Assembly: GCA_019358875.1 (NCBI GenBank) | Contig: JAHHIF010000002.1 | Coordinates: 62,001-126,000, forward strand | From: Symplocastrum torsivum CPER-KK1 | GTDB lineage: Bacteria > Cyanobacteriota > Cyanobacteriia > Cyanobacteriales > Coleofasciculaceae | Direction of reading: 5' to 3' | Length of the DNA stretch: 64,000 bases | Part shown: piece by piece, positions 25,962-37,300 of the stretch | Layout of the letters: every line of letters begins with the position of its first letter | How positions within the stretch are numbered: the first letter of the stretch is position 1 | Notes under the pieces: model-generated | What the model was told of the DNA's origin: nothing | Databases searched by the model: none | Seen by the model: the letters and a program-made list of their open reading frames with translations, nothing else | Translations under genes and position numbers: made by a program

Positions 25962-28900
25962 ATGGGTATTGCAGAACCATACGATTCAATCGAAGGAATA
26001 GCCATCATCGGCATGGCGGGTCGTTTCCCTGGAGCCAAGAATCTCGATGAGTTTTGGCAAAATTTACGAGATGGAGTGGAGTCCATTTCCTCCTTCACCG
26101 ATGAAGAGTTAATCGCTGCGGGAATAGACCCAGCCGTACTGAGTGATGCCAATTATGTCAAAGCGGGTGCAGTATTAGAAGATATCGAGTTATTTGATGC
26201 TTCGTTTTTTGAAATTAATCCTAGAGAAGCTGAACTAACAGACCCACAACATCGCCTATTTTTAGAGTGTGCTTGGGAAGCCCTCGAAAGTGCTGGTTAT
26301 GATTCCCAAAGGTGTGAAAGTCGAATTGGAGTTTACGCCGGGGCAAGCCTGAGTAACTATTATTCCTTTGATTTAAACCGCGATCGCATGGGTTCGGCGC
26401 AATGCTACCAGACGCTAATTGGTAATGATAAAGATTTCCTCACAACTCGCGTTGCTTACAAATTAAATCTCAAGGGACCGAGCATTACCGTTCAAAGCGC
26501 CTGCTCTACGTCATTGGTTGCTACTGCGATCGCTTGCCAAAGTTTGCTGAATTACCAGTGTGATATGGCGTTGGCGGGTGGGGTTTCCATTCGAGTACCC
26601 CAAAAAACGGGCTATGTGTACCAGGAAGGAGGAACGTTATCGCCTGATGGTCATTGTCGCGCCTTTGATGCCCAGGCTAAGGGAACAACGATTGGGAATG
26701 GTTTGGGCGTTGTCGTTTTAAAGCGGCTATCGGAAGCGATCGCAGATGGCGATTGCATTCATGCTGTGATTAAAGGTTCAGCCATTAACAACGATGGTTC
26801 TCGGAAAGTTGGGTATACAGCGCCGAGTGTGGACGCTCAAGCCGAAGCGATCGCAGAAGCGATAATGTTTGCAGAGGTTGAACCCGAAACAATCAACTAT
26901 ATTGAGGCGCACGGCACTGGAACCGCTTTGGGCGATCCAATTGAAATTACAGCGCTGTCCAAGGTTTTTCGCGCTAGGACTGAAAAAAAGGCTTTCTGTG
27001 CGATCGGTTCGCTTAAAACAAATATCGGTCATTTAGATGCAGCAGCAGGCATCGCAGGACTGATTAAAACTGTTTTAGCCCTCAAACACCAATCCATACC
27101 GCCGACACTGAATTTCGAGCAACCCAACCCCCAGATTGATTTCGCCAACAGTCCTTTTTATGTCAATACAACATTTTCCCCCTGGAAAGCAGGGCTGACT
27201 CCTCGCCGTGCTGGTGTGAGTTCGTTGGGGATGGGTGGAACCAATGCCCATGTAATTCTTGAAGAAGCCTTAGTGCTGCCAGCGTCTAGCCCTTCTCGTC
27301 CTTGGCAGTTGTTGGTACTCTCTGCCAAAACCGAGTCAGCACTAGAAACGGCTACAACAAATCTCGTACAACACCTCACCCAGCATCCCGAACTAAACCT
27401 AGCCGATGTCGCTCATACGCTTCAAGTGGGGCGTAGAGAATTCAATCATCGTCGAATGTTGGTGTGCCGGGATATCGAGGATGCCGTTAATGCATTAGAA
27501 ATGCAAGATGCTCAACGAGTTTTTACCCACGTTCAAGAACCGTGCAACCGTCCTATCGCCTTTATGTTTCCCGGACAGGGAGCGCAGTATGTGGACATGG
27601 GCAAAGAACTTTACCAGACTGAGGCGACGTTCAAAGAGCAAGTTGATCGCTGTTGTGAATTGCTCAAACCGCACTTGGGGATAGATTTGCGATCGCTAAT
27701 CTATCCCATTGAGTCTGAGGCTGAAGGTGCAGCAGAGAAACTGAAACAAACTGCGATCGCTCAACCCGCCTTATTTGTCATCGAGTACGCCTTAGCTCAG
27801 TTGTGGATGTCATGGGGCATTTCTCCTCAGGCAATGATTGGTCATAGTCTTGGGGAATATGTCGCAGCTTGCCTCGCTGAAGTCATGTCTCTTGAAGACG
27901 CTTTAGCTCTAGTTGCGGTTCGAGGGCGACTGATGCAGCAACTCCCAACAGGAGCAATGCTTGCTGTTTCACTGCCTGCAAGTGAGGTTGAAACCCTACT
28001 CGATAATCAATTATCCTTAGCTGCCAGCAATGCTCCAGCCTCGTGCGTGGTTTCGGGAACCCATGACGCTATAAATGCCTTTCAAAACAAGTTACTAGCT
28101 CAAGGGATAGACTGTCGCCACCTGCATACCTCCCATGCTTTTCATTCCCCGATGATGGATGCCATTTTGGAACCCTTTATCGAGGAAGTTAAAAAAGTCA
28201 AACTGAATCCTCCTAAAATTCCCTTTGTCTCCAACGTCACGGGAACCTGGATTATTACTGCACAAGCTACAGACCCGAATTACTGGGCGCAGCACTTACG
28301 CCAAACAGTTCGCTTTTCATCGGGTATCACCCAGTTGCTGCAAGAGCCGAATCGCATCTTGTTGGAAGTTGGTTCTGGATGTACCTTGTGTAGCTTCGCC
28401 AAAAAGCATTTAAACGGGGAAGATGGGCAGGTTGCGATCGCATCGTTACGCCATCCCAAGGATGAACAGTCTGATGTTGCATTCTTGCTGAATGCCTTGG
28501 GCAAGCTGTGGCTGTCTGGAGTCGAGGTGGATTGGTCAAGATTTTATACCGATGAGCGCCGCCATCGCCTTCCCTTGCCGACGTATCCGTTTGAGCGTGA
28601 GCGTTACTGGATTGAACGCCAAAAACGTGCGAATGCGATTGCTTCAACTCAAGATTCACTGACCAAAAAACCGGATATTGCTGATTGGTTCTACGTTCCT
28701 GTTTGGAAGCAATCTGTATCTCCAGCGTTGCTCGAACAGAAAAAGTTAGTAGCACAAAACTCTTGCACGCTCATCTTTGTCGATGAGTGTGGCTTGGGTG
28801 AAGCACTGGTAAAACAGCTCGAACTTGAGGGGCAGGACGTAATTACTGTGGCTGTTGGGTCGGGGTTGACAAATTTGAGCGAATGCGCTTTCGCCCTTAA

Positions 28901-30824
28901 TCCCCGACAAGGCAATGACTATGAGGCTTTACTCAAGGAACTTTTAGCACAAAACAAGCTGCCCAAAACGATTGTTCATTTATGGAGCGTCACTCCTTAC
29001 ACTTCCACAACATCAGAACTCAAATCCCTTGAGGAAAGCCAAGCCAAAGGATTCTACAGCTTGCTGTTTTTAGCCCAGGCACTTGGGAAACAAAACACTA
29101 CTGATGAGTTTCAAATTACGGTCATCTCCAACAATTTGCAGTCAGTGACAGGACTTGAAAGTTTATGTCCGGAAAAGGCAACTGTACTCGGAGCGGTTAA
29201 GGTTATTCCGCAAGAATATCCAAACATTAGCTGTCGCAGCATTGATGTTGGGTTAACCTCTCCCCCAACCCCTCTCATGAATAAAAGGCTTCGTCCTCTG
29301 TCCTCTCCCCTTGTAGGGGAGAACGAGAGGGGTGGAGAGGGGAGTATTACTCCCCCCTTCCCTTGCAGGGAAGCCGGAGCTTTAGTGAGGAGGCTGGGGG
29401 GGTTAGGTTTTTCCGCTCCGAACACTATTCCCTTAAAAGGAACTTGGGAAGAACACAACCTCACAAACCAACTGCTAGCAGAACTAACAGCCCAATCCCC
29501 TGATTCAGTTATCGCCTACCGAGGTTTGCATCGCTGGGTGCAAACCTTTGAACCAGTCCGATTGAATGCAACTCCTGAAGGGACACCAAAACTGTTAAAG
29601 GAAGGGGGAGTTTATCTAATTACAGGTGGACTCGGAGGTATTGGACTTGCTGTGGCGGAATATCTAGCCCAGACGGTACAAGCAAAACTAATCCTCGTGA
29701 GTCGTTCAGCGTTACCCAACCGAGATGAATGGGAAAAATGGCTGGTTACTCACACTCAGCAAGATAGTGTCAGCCACAAGATTCGGAAAGTGCAACAACT
29801 GGAAAAGTTGGGGGCTGAGGTTTTAGTTGTCAGTGCTGATGTGACTGAACTCGAACCAATGCGAAAAGCGATCGCGCTAGCGCACCCGCCAAGGGCGATC
29901 GCAACAGCACAGCAGGAGTTTGGTCAGATTGATGGAGTCATCCATGCAGCCGGAGTTCCTGGGGGCGGCATGATTCAGCGAAAAACACTGGAGGAAGCTG
30001 AAAGGATTTTGGCTCCCAAAGTCAAAGGAACGCTGGTTCTCCATGAACTCTTCAAAAATACCCAGTTGGATTTCTTAGTTATCTGCTCATCACTGAGTTC
30101 AATTCTGGGGGGATTCGGGCAGGTAGACTATGCCGGAGCGAATGCCTTTCTTGACACCTTTGCTCACTGGAATTATTCCAAAAACGGCACGTTTACTATA
30201 TCTATTAACTGGGATACCTGGCAAGAAGTCGGGATGGCAGTCAATACAGCCGTGCCACTCAAACTCCAATCCTTGCAAGCAGAGAATCTTAAAGAAGGAA
30301 TTTTGCCAAACGAAGGTGCAGAAGCATTGGGTCGTATTTTGGGGGTTAAACTGCCTCAAGTTCTAGTATCGACTCGTAATTTTCAGATGCGGGTCGAGCG
30401 AGAAAAAGATTTAGGCGCATTACTGTCCTCAGAAATTTTAGACACGGCGAACCTACCCGAACCGACACACTCGCGACCTAACTTGAATAATGCTTACATT
30501 GCTCCAAGAAATGAAATTGAGCAAACACTAGTTAACATCTGGCAAGGGTTGCTGGGCATCGAAAACGTAGGGATTTACGACAACTTTTTTGAACTTGGGG
30601 GAGATTCCCTCATGGCTGTCCGAGTCATTGCTCAAGTTCGAGAAGCCTTCCAGATAGAACTGTCTTTATCAAGCTTGTTTGAAAACCAAAATGTTGCGGG
30701 TATGGCGGAGTCTATTGAAAGAGTTCGCGGGACAGTTCAAACACTTCAGTCTTCTATCAGTACGGTGCTTGGCGATGGAGCGATCGCCAGCAAAGAAGCC
30801 GATCGCGAGGAAATTACATTATGA
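25962..30824 (+). CDS. Type I PKS module: KS-AT-KR-ACP
   Basis: 1620 residues. The ketosynthase (about 10-435) has the triad Cys181 (SACSTS), His317 (EAHGTGT) and His357 (NIGHLDAAAG). The acyltransferase (about 530-850) has FPGQGAQY, Ser629 in GHSLGEY and HAFHSP, the malonyl-CoA-type motif. A ketoreductase follows (TGGLGGIGLA near 1217, Tyr1390 in YAGANAFLD), then an ACP (GGDSLM near 1548). No dehydratase or enoylreductase is visible, so the extension should leave a beta-hydroxyl. Placed after the Thr module, it would give a 4-amino-3,5-dihydroxyhexanoate-like unit. A reverse-oriented repeat (29249-29430) is translated in the linker before the KR catalytic part. The stop overlaps the next start as ATGA. 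Confidence 0.93.
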   Translation: MGIAEPYDSIEGIAIIGMAGRFPGAKNLDEFWQNLRDGVESISSFTDEELIAAGIDPAVLSDANYVKAGAVLEDIELFDASFFEINPREAELTDPQHRLFLECAWEALESAGYDSQRCESRIGVYAGASLSNYYSFDLNRDRMGSAQCYQTLIGNDKDFLTTRVAYKLNLKGPSITVQSACSTSLVATAIACQSLLNYQCDMALAGGVSIRVPQKTGYVYQEGGTLSPDGHCRAFDAQAKGTTIGNGLGVVVLKRLSEAIADGDCIHAVIKGSAINNDGSRKVGYTAPSVDAQAEAIAEAIMFAEVEPETINYIEAHGTGTALGDPIEITALSKVFRARTEKKAFCAIGSLKTNIGHLDAAAGIAGLIKTVLALKHQSIPPTLNFEQPNPQIDFANSPFYVNTTFSPWKAGLTPRRAGVSSLGMGGTNAHVILEEALVLPASSPSRPWQLLVLSAKTESALETATTNLVQHLTQHPELNLADVAHTLQVGRREFNHRRMLVCRDIEDAVNALEMQDAQRVFTHVQEPCNRPIAFMFPGQGAQYVDMGKELYQTEATFKEQVDRCCELLKPHLGIDLRSLIYPIESEAEGAAEKLKQTAIAQPALFVIEYALAQLWMSWGISPQAMIGHSLGEYVAACLAEVMSLEDALALVAVRGRLMQQLPTGAMLAVSLPASEVETLLDNQLSLAASNAPASCVVSGTHDAINAFQNKLLAQGIDCRHLHTSHAFHSPMMDAILEPFIEEVKKVKLNPPKIPFVSNVTGTWIITAQATDPNYWAQHLRQTVRFSSGITQLLQEPNRILLEVGSGCTLCSFAKKHLNGEDGQVAIASLRHPKDEQSDVAFLLNALGKLWLSGVEVDWSRFYTDERRHRLPLPTYPFERERYWIERQKRANAIASTQDSLTKKPDIADWFYVPVWKQSVSPALLEQKKLVAQNSCTLIFVDECGLGEALVKQLELEGQDVITVAVGSGLTNLSECAFALNPRQGNDYEALLKELLAQNKLPKTIVHLWSVTPYTSTTSELKSLEESQAKGFYSLLFLAQALGKQNTTDEFQITVISNNLQSVTGLESLCPEKATVLGAVKVIPQEYPNISCRSIDVGLTSPPTPLMNKRLRPLSSPLVGENERGGEGSITPPFPCREAGALVRRLGGLGFSAPNTIPLKGTWEEHNLTNQLLAELTAQSPDSVIAYRGLHRWVQTFEPVRLNATPEGTPKLLKEGGVYLITGGLGGIGLAVAEYLAQTVQAKLILVSRSALPNRDEWEKWLVTHTQQDSVSHKIRKVQQLEKLGAEVLVVSADVTELEPMRKAIALAHPPRAIATAQQEFGQIDGVIHAAGVPGGGMIQRKTLEEAERILAPKVKGTLVLHELFKNTQLDFLVICSSLSSILGGFGQVDYAGANAFLDTFAHWNYSKNGTFTISINWDTWQEVGMAVNTAVPLKLQSLQAENLKEGILPNEGAEALGRILGVKLPQVLVSTRNFQMRVEREKDLGALLSSEILDTANLPEPTHSRPNLNNAYIAPRNEIEQTLVNIWQGLLGIENVGIYDNFFELGGDSLMAVRVIAQVREAFQIELSLSSLFENQNVAGMAESIERVRGTVQTLQSSISTVLGDGAIASKEADREEITL
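29249..29430 (-). repeat. Palindromic repeat, reverse orientation, in the PKS linker
   Basis: It begins GGTTAACCTCTCCCCC and ends with GGGGGGTTAGGTTTTTCCG followed by CCGAACACTATT, which is the reverse complement of the ATACTGTTCGG-type end at 22808. It is in frame and encodes about 60 Pro/Gly/Arg-rich residues between the AT and KR regions. Confidence 0.65.
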
Positions 30825-33800
30825 ATCAAACAATAGAAGAATTTCTCTCTTATCTCAGTAACTTAGATATCAAATTATGGGTGGATGGCGACCGCTTGCA
30901 CTGTAGCGCTCCAAAAGGTGTGTTGACAGCAACATTGCAGGCTCAACTGGCTGAACGGAAACCAGAAATCCTCACGTTTCTCGATCAATATAATTTCGAT
31001 CGCTTAAGCGCTCGTTACCAACCTCTTCCAACGCTAACGCCCAATTTAGCGGAGCGATACGAGTCATTCCCTCTCAATGAAATGCAGCAAGCTTATTGGA
31101 TTGGCAGAAATAGCTTCTTCGAGGGGGGGAATGTTGCCATCCATGTCTATACCGAGATTGAAAGCACTGATTTAGATTTAGAGCGGTTCAATCTGGCATG
31201 GCAGAAGTTGGTTGAACGTCATGATATGCTGCGAGCGCTCGTGTATTCTGACGGACAGCAGCAGGTTTTAGAACGGGTTCCTCCCTATCAGATTCAACTG
31301 TTGGATCTGCGGGGACAAGACTCGGATACCATGACTTCTAAATTGGAAGTTATTCGCGATCGCTTATCTCACCAAATTCTGCCGATTGACCAGTTTCCCC
31401 TGTTTGAGATTTGTGCGACTCAGCTCGATGACCACCATTTTCGCCTGCATATCAGCGTCGATGGTTTATGTGTTGACGGCTGGAGCGCTCAAGTTCTTTT
31501 GCAGGATTTGGTGAAATTCTACCAAAACCCCGACGTTACCCTGCCTTCTCTAGAGCTTTCGTTCCGGGACTACGTTCTAGCAGAGATTGCGTTTCAAGAC
31601 TCCCCAACGTTCCAACGCTCCCTAGACTATTGGCAGAAGCGTCTTCCTACATTACCGCCAGCACCGGATTTACCTCTGGCAAAAGCTCCCGGTTCCCTGA
31701 CACAACCTCAATTTAAGTGTTGGGATACGCAACTGGAACCGGAAGTCTGGCAACCTCTGAAGTTACGAGCCGCTAAAGCAGGTTTAACGCCCACTGGAAT
31801 TTTACTTGCTGCCTATGCTGAGGTGCTGACGCTTTGGAGTAAGAGTCCCCGATTCACGATCAACGTGCCGCGTTTCAATCGTTTACCGTTACATCCCCAA
31901 GTCAACGACATTATCGGGGAGTTTGCCTCATTTACGTTGTTGGAAGTAGACAACTCCGGGCAAGAGCCGTTTGAAGTTCGGGCAAGACACTTGCAAGAAC
32001 AACTCTGGAAAGACTTAGAACACCAATATGTCAGTGGGGTAAGAGTACTGCGAGAACTATCCAAAGTTCAGGGCAGGACTTCAGGCGCGATCGCACCCGT
32101 TGTATTTACCACAACTCCTCAAAGCGTAGGCAGCCATCTGGATTCTTCAAGAGCCTCCTTATTCAAAGAGTTGGGAGAGGTCGTTTACACCATTAGTCAA
32201 ACGCCTCAAGTTTGGCTGGATTGTCAATACATGGAGGCAGAGGACTCCCTGTTCTTGAACTGGGATGGAGTGGAGGATTTGTTTCCTGCCGGACTGGTGG
32301 ACGACATGTTTGATGCGTTCTGCTGTCTTTTAAGGCGACTTGCAACTGAGGAGGAGGCTTGGCAAAAAACAAGGCGGCAGTTGATACCGCCCAAACAGTT
32401 GGAACATCAAGCAGCCATCAATGACACTGCTGTTCCCATGCCAGAAAAGCTAATTCACACCTTGTTTGCTGCCCAAGTATCTCAGCAACCCCAGCAAGCG
32501 GCTGTGATTACACCTAACCGCACTCTTAGCTACGAAGAGTTGTACCGTCGCTCGAATCAAGTCGGTCATCGATTGCGGCAATTGGGTGCATTGCCCAACA
32601 CTCTAGTAGCCATTGTGATGGAGAAAGGTTGGGAGCAGATTGTTGGTGTGATGGGTGTACTCGCGTCTGGTGCTGCCTATTTGCCCATCGATCCGGGATT
32701 ACCGAAAGAACGCCTTTGGTATCTGCTGGAGAATGGCGAAGTGAAGTTAGTTTTAACTCAGTCTTGCTTGCGCGATAGCGAAGCGCTGCTGCGAAGCGCA
32801 GATCGCTTAGAGTTCCCAGAAGGAATTCAGTGCCTGTGCTTGGATAACGAGGAGTTAGCAGGTGAAAGCGACCAACCTTTAGAGCCAGTCCAAAACCCTG
32901 ATGACCTTGCTTATGTTATCTATACCTCTGGCTCAACGGGTTTACCCAAAGGGGTTATGGTGGCTCATCAGAGCGTTGTTAACTTAGCGCTCCACACTAA
33001 TGAGTCTTTTAAGGTGAGTGCTAGCGATCGCGTACTGGCTCTCACAGCTCTCAACCATGACCTATCCGTCTATGACATTTTCGGACTTTTGACAGCAGGC
33101 GGAACGCTCGTCATCCCCGACGCTTCAGCGCAACGCGACCCAGCTCACTGGCTAGAATTAATGCAAAAGGAACGGGTCACAGTCTGGAACTCCGTACCTC
33201 CGATGATGGAGATGTTGTTAAACTATGCCGCCAGTCGTTCTGACGTGCAGCTTCCAGATTTACGCCTAACATTTCTGGGAGGAGATTGGCTGTCGGTTAC
33301 GTTGCCTAATCGATTGAAGGCTCTGGCAACAAACGTTCGCCTAGTCAGTATCGGTGGACCGACTGAAACCACTGTTTGGAATATCTGGTATCCGGTGGAA
33401 GCCGTTAACCCAGACTGGAGAAGCATTCCCTACGGTCACCCCATTGCCAACACAAAATACTACATTTTCAATGAAGCGTTGGAAGACTGTCCTGTTTGGG
33501 TTCCGGGAGAACTCTACTGTGCTGGGATGGGGCTAGCCAAGGGGTACTGGCGAAACGAAGAAAAGACTCGCGCCAATTTTATCAATCATCCTGTCACGGG
33601 GGAACGGCTGTACAAAACGGGAGATTTAGGGCGCTATCTGCCCGACGGCACGATTGAGTTTTTGGGACGAGCGGACTTCCAGCTCAAAATTCGGGGCTAC
33701 CGAATTGAACCTGGGGAGATTGAAGCAGCTTTAGTACAGCATCCAACTGTGGAGGCATCGGTTGTTAAGGTAGTTGGCGAACAGCGAGGACAAGAACGCT

Positions 33801-34342
33801 TGGTTGCTTATCTAGTCTTAGAGCAAGAGCAAGTCCCCGCGCTTGATGAACTGCGAAGTTTCTTGAGGGAAAAGCTGCCGGAATACATGATTCCCTCTGC
33901 CTTCGTCTGGCTGGATGCCCTGCCCCTATCGCCAAATGGCAAGGTAGACCGTCAAGCACTTCCTGAACCCGACACAATCATTGCCAAGCCGGAAAAATCC
34001 TTTGTGCCACCTCATACCTCCCTTGAGAAGGTGATGGCAGGTATCTGGGCTGAAGTTCTGGATGTAGAACAGATTGGCATCCACGACAACTTTTTCTTGG
34101 ATTTAGGGGGAAACTCCCTGCTAGCCACTCAGGTTATGGCTCATGTGCGTGAAACCTTGCAGATTGAGCTACCCCTGCGACATTTCTTCGAGTCACCTAC
34201 CGTAGCTGAGCAAGTGGCGGTAATTCTCCAAGACTCAGCACAGCGAGCCAAAGTTGAAGCCATTGCTCAACTGGTGTTGAGTCTTGCTGAACTTTCGGAT
34301 GACGAAGTGGACAAAATGCTGGCTGAAAAGACACTAAGTTAA
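30821..34342 (+). CDS. NRPS module: TubC docking-Cyc-A(Cys-like)-T
   Basis: 1173 residues. The first 50 or so (IEEFLSYLSNLDIKLWVDGDRL) form a TubC-type docking domain, as expected at a PKS-to-NRPS junction. The next domain (about 75-500) is a heterocyclisation domain: the HHxxxDG site is replaced by DGLCVD (DxxxxD, about 212-217). The A domain (about 540-1060; NHDLSVYDIFG, WNSVPP, LGGDW, GGPTETTVW) gives a hand-read code DLYNFGIVWK, close to the Cys code DLYNLSLIWK but with three or four differences. T has GGNSLL near 1097. Cys thiazoline is expected, with Ser/Thr oxazoline the alternative. No oxidase domain is visible, so thiazole is not predicted. Confidence 0.92.
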   Translation: MNQTIEEFLSYLSNLDIKLWVDGDRLHCSAPKGVLTATLQAQLAERKPEILTFLDQYNFDRLSARYQPLPTLTPNLAERYESFPLNEMQQAYWIGRNSFFEGGNVAIHVYTEIESTDLDLERFNLAWQKLVERHDMLRALVYSDGQQQVLERVPPYQIQLLDLRGQDSDTMTSKLEVIRDRLSHQILPIDQFPLFEICATQLDDHHFRLHISVDGLCVDGWSAQVLLQDLVKFYQNPDVTLPSLELSFRDYVLAEIAFQDSPTFQRSLDYWQKRLPTLPPAPDLPLAKAPGSLTQPQFKCWDTQLEPEVWQPLKLRAAKAGLTPTGILLAAYAEVLTLWSKSPRFTINVPRFNRLPLHPQVNDIIGEFASFTLLEVDNSGQEPFEVRARHLQEQLWKDLEHQYVSGVRVLRELSKVQGRTSGAIAPVVFTTTPQSVGSHLDSSRASLFKELGEVVYTISQTPQVWLDCQYMEAEDSLFLNWDGVEDLFPAGLVDDMFDAFCCLLRRLATEEEAWQKTRRQLIPPKQLEHQAAINDTAVPMPEKLIHTLFAAQVSQQPQQAAVITPNRTLSYEELYRRSNQVGHRLRQLGALPNTLVAIVMEKGWEQIVGVMGVLASGAAYLPIDPGLPKERLWYLLENGEVKLVLTQSCLRDSEALLRSADRLEFPEGIQCLCLDNEELAGESDQPLEPVQNPDDLAYVIYTSGSTGLPKGVMVAHQSVVNLALHTNESFKVSASDRVLALTALNHDLSVYDIFGLLTAGGTLVIPDASAQRDPAHWLELMQKERVTVWNSVPPMMEMLLNYAASRSDVQLPDLRLTFLGGDWLSVTLPNRLKALATNVRLVSIGGPTETTVWNIWYPVEAVNPDWRSIPYGHPIANTKYYIFNEALEDCPVWVPGELYCAGMGLAKGYWRNEEKTRANFINHPVTGERLYKTGDLGRYLPDGTIEFLGRADFQLKIRGYRIEPGEIEAALVQHPTVEASVVKVVGEQRGQERLVAYLVLEQEQVPALDELRSFLREKLPEYMIPSAFVWLDALPLSPNGKVDRQALPEPDTIIAKPEKSFVPPHTSLEKVMAGIWAEVLDVEQIGIHDNFFLDLGGNSLLATQVMAHVRETLQIELPLRHFFESPTVAEQVAVILQDSAQRAKVEAIAQLVLSLAELSDDEVDKMLAEKTLS

Positions 34343-34362
34343 TCGAGGCATCGTAAACAAAA

Positions 34363-37300
34363 ATGAGTTCTTTAAAGCTTTCTGCTAAACGGCGTGCGCT
34401 GCTTGAGGTGTTGCTTCAAGAAAAAGGGGTAGATTCTTCGCCTATTGAACGGATTTCTCGCAGAAACAGTAGCGACCCTGTTCCACTATCCTTTGCTCAA
34501 GCAAGGCTGTGGTTTCTCGATGAGTTAATGTCAGGCAGCCCTTTGTTCAATATCTCTACTGCCCTTCGCCTGAAAGGGTCACTCAATGTGGCGGCGTTTG
34601 AGCAGAGTTTGAATGAAATCATCAAGCGTCACGAAGCCTTACGCACCAATGTTGTCAAAGTTGATGGGCAACCCTTTCAGGCGATCGCACCGACCTCGAC
34701 CTTAACCTTACCCCTGGTGAACTTACAGGAATTCTCTGACGTTGCGCGAGAAGCTGAAGTCTTAAGGTTAGCTCGTGAGGAAGCAAAACGACCGTTTAAT
34801 TTGGAATGCGATCGCTTATTACGAGCTACACTGCTACGGTTGAATGAAACCGAGTATATAGTCCTATTCACCATCCATCACCTCGTCTCTGATGACTGGT
34901 CAATCGGAATACTGATTCGAGAACTAACTGCGCTTTACGAAGCCTTCAACCACAACCATCCCTCACCCTTGCCAGAACTCCCAATCCAGTATGCAGACTT
35001 CGCTCTTTGGCAGCAGCAGTGGTTGCAGGGAGATGTACTCCAGAATCAACTCTCCTACTGGAAACAGCAATTGGGCGGTCATCTTCCCATCCTCCAGTTG
35101 CCGACAGATCACCCCCGACCCGCCGTTGCTACCTTCCGAGGTGCGAGTCAATCCTTTTCCTTGACTGCCGAACTCACTGAAGCACTCAAGGTACTGAGCC
35201 AAAAAGAAGATGCCACGCTCTTCATGATTCTGCTGGCAGCGTTCAAGACACTGCTATACCGCTACACGGGAAGCGAGGATGTTGTAGTGGGTTCGCCTAT
35301 TGCCAACCGCAATCGAGCGGAAATAGAAGGGCTGATTGGTTGTTTTGTCAATACCCTAGTCCTGCGAACTGAGTTGTCTGGCAATCCCACGTTTCGAGCG
35401 CTGCTGCGTCGAGTGCGCGAGGTCACATTAGGAGCGTATGCCCACCAAGATTTGCCATTTGAGAAGCTCGTTGAGGAACTCCAACCAGAGCGAAACCTGA
35501 GCTACACGCCTCTGTTCCAGGTGATGTTTGTCATGCAAGACAACGTATCGATGTCTGCATTAGAGCTGTCGGATTTGACTTGGAGTCCCCTGACAAGCAA
35601 CAAAGACACCACGGATTTTGATTTGACCCTGTATGTCACAGAAGTAAGAGGAGAACTGGTTGGAACGCTGGAATATAGTACTGACTTGTTCGATGCAGCT
35701 ACCATTGCTCGGATGGCAGAGCATTTGCAAACGCTGCTCTCAGGGATTGTTGCCAATCCCGAACAGCGCCTGTTTGAGTTGCCCCTACTCACAGCAACAG
35801 AACAGCATCAGGTGCTGGTGGCGTGGAATGGTACCCAGACAAACTATCCGCAGGAGCGATGCATTCACGAGTTGTTTGAGGCTCAGGTGGAACACTCGCC
35901 CGATGCGATCGCGGTGGTATTTGAAGACGAGTACCTGAGCTACCGGGAACTGAATCAACGGGCAAATAGAGTGGCACACCACTTGCAAAAGTTGGGTGTC
36001 AAGCCAGAGGTACTTGTCGGCATCTGTGTAGAGCGTTCCCTAGAGATGGTGGTCGGGATTCTGGGAATTCTCAAAGCGGGTGGAGCTTATCTACCACTAG
36101 ATCCAGCGTATCCGCAAGAGCGTCTGGCTTTCATGATGGAGGATGCTCAGATCTCGTTGTTGTTAACCCAAGAGCGGTTGAAGGAATGGCTCCCTGAAAA
36201 CAAAACTCAGGTCGTTTGCTTGGATGCAGATTGGGAGGTAATTCACCGAGAGAGTTTGGAGAATCTTGTTAACAGCGCTACATCTGAGAATCTGGCTTAT
36301 GTGATTTATACGTCAGGATCGACAGGACAACCCAAGGGGGTGATGATTCAACATCAGTCTTTAGTGAACTACACCCAGACCGCAAGTGTTGAATATTCAA
36401 TCTCATCTAGCGAGCGCATCTTACAATTTGCATCGATTAGTTTTGATGCCGCAGCCGAAGAAATATTTCCCTGCCTAGCACAAGGCGCAACCCTAGTGCT
36501 GCGTACTGATTCCATGTTGAATTCAGTACCAGCATTTTTACAACAATGCCGTGAAAAGTCGATAACTGTATTGGACTTGCCGACAGCTTTCTGGCATCAA
36601 CTCACTGTCGAATTATCTGAGAAACGGTTGCAGCTACCCGATCAACTGCGTTTGGTGATTATTGGTGGAGAACGGGCGCTTCCGGAGCGGCTAGCAATGT
36701 GGCAGAAGCAGGTGGGCAAACGAGTACAACTCGTGAATTCTTACGGTCCTACGGAAGCGACTATCGTGGCAACAATGAGCAATCTGTCGAAGATGGCAGA
36801 AGTGGACGCCAGATTGCGAGAAGTACCGATTGGGCGTGCTATTCCTAATGTTCAGGTTTACGTGCTAGACCCTTACCTGCAACCCACCCCGATTGGAGTA
36901 CCAGGCGAACTTTACATTGGTGGTGCAGGGTTAGCACGCGGCTATCTAAATCGACCAGAATTAACTGCCGAGAAATTCATCAATATACCGCTTGCACAAA
37001 TCCAGAAGACTCCTCCTAAAGCCCCCCCTTACCAAGGGGAGATTAAGGAGGGTAATTCCAATTCAGGCAAGAAGTCTAATTTAGAGAGTTCTGAGTTAGA
37101 AGAAAACTCTTATTCAAGACGCCTCTATAAAACCGGAGACTTAGCCCGATATCTGCCCAGTGGGGAGATTGAACTCATCGGACGCATTGACGACCAAGTG
37201 AAAATCCGAGGCTTTCGCATCGAGTTGGGTGAGATTGAGGCGGTACTGAGCCAACACCCAGGTATCAGAGAAACTGTCGTGGTAGTTCGGGAGGATGAAC

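Noticed and set aside
28327..28755. 142-codon antisense frame within the PKS gene
   Set aside because: Antisense shadow, no domain likeness, in the AT-KR linker.
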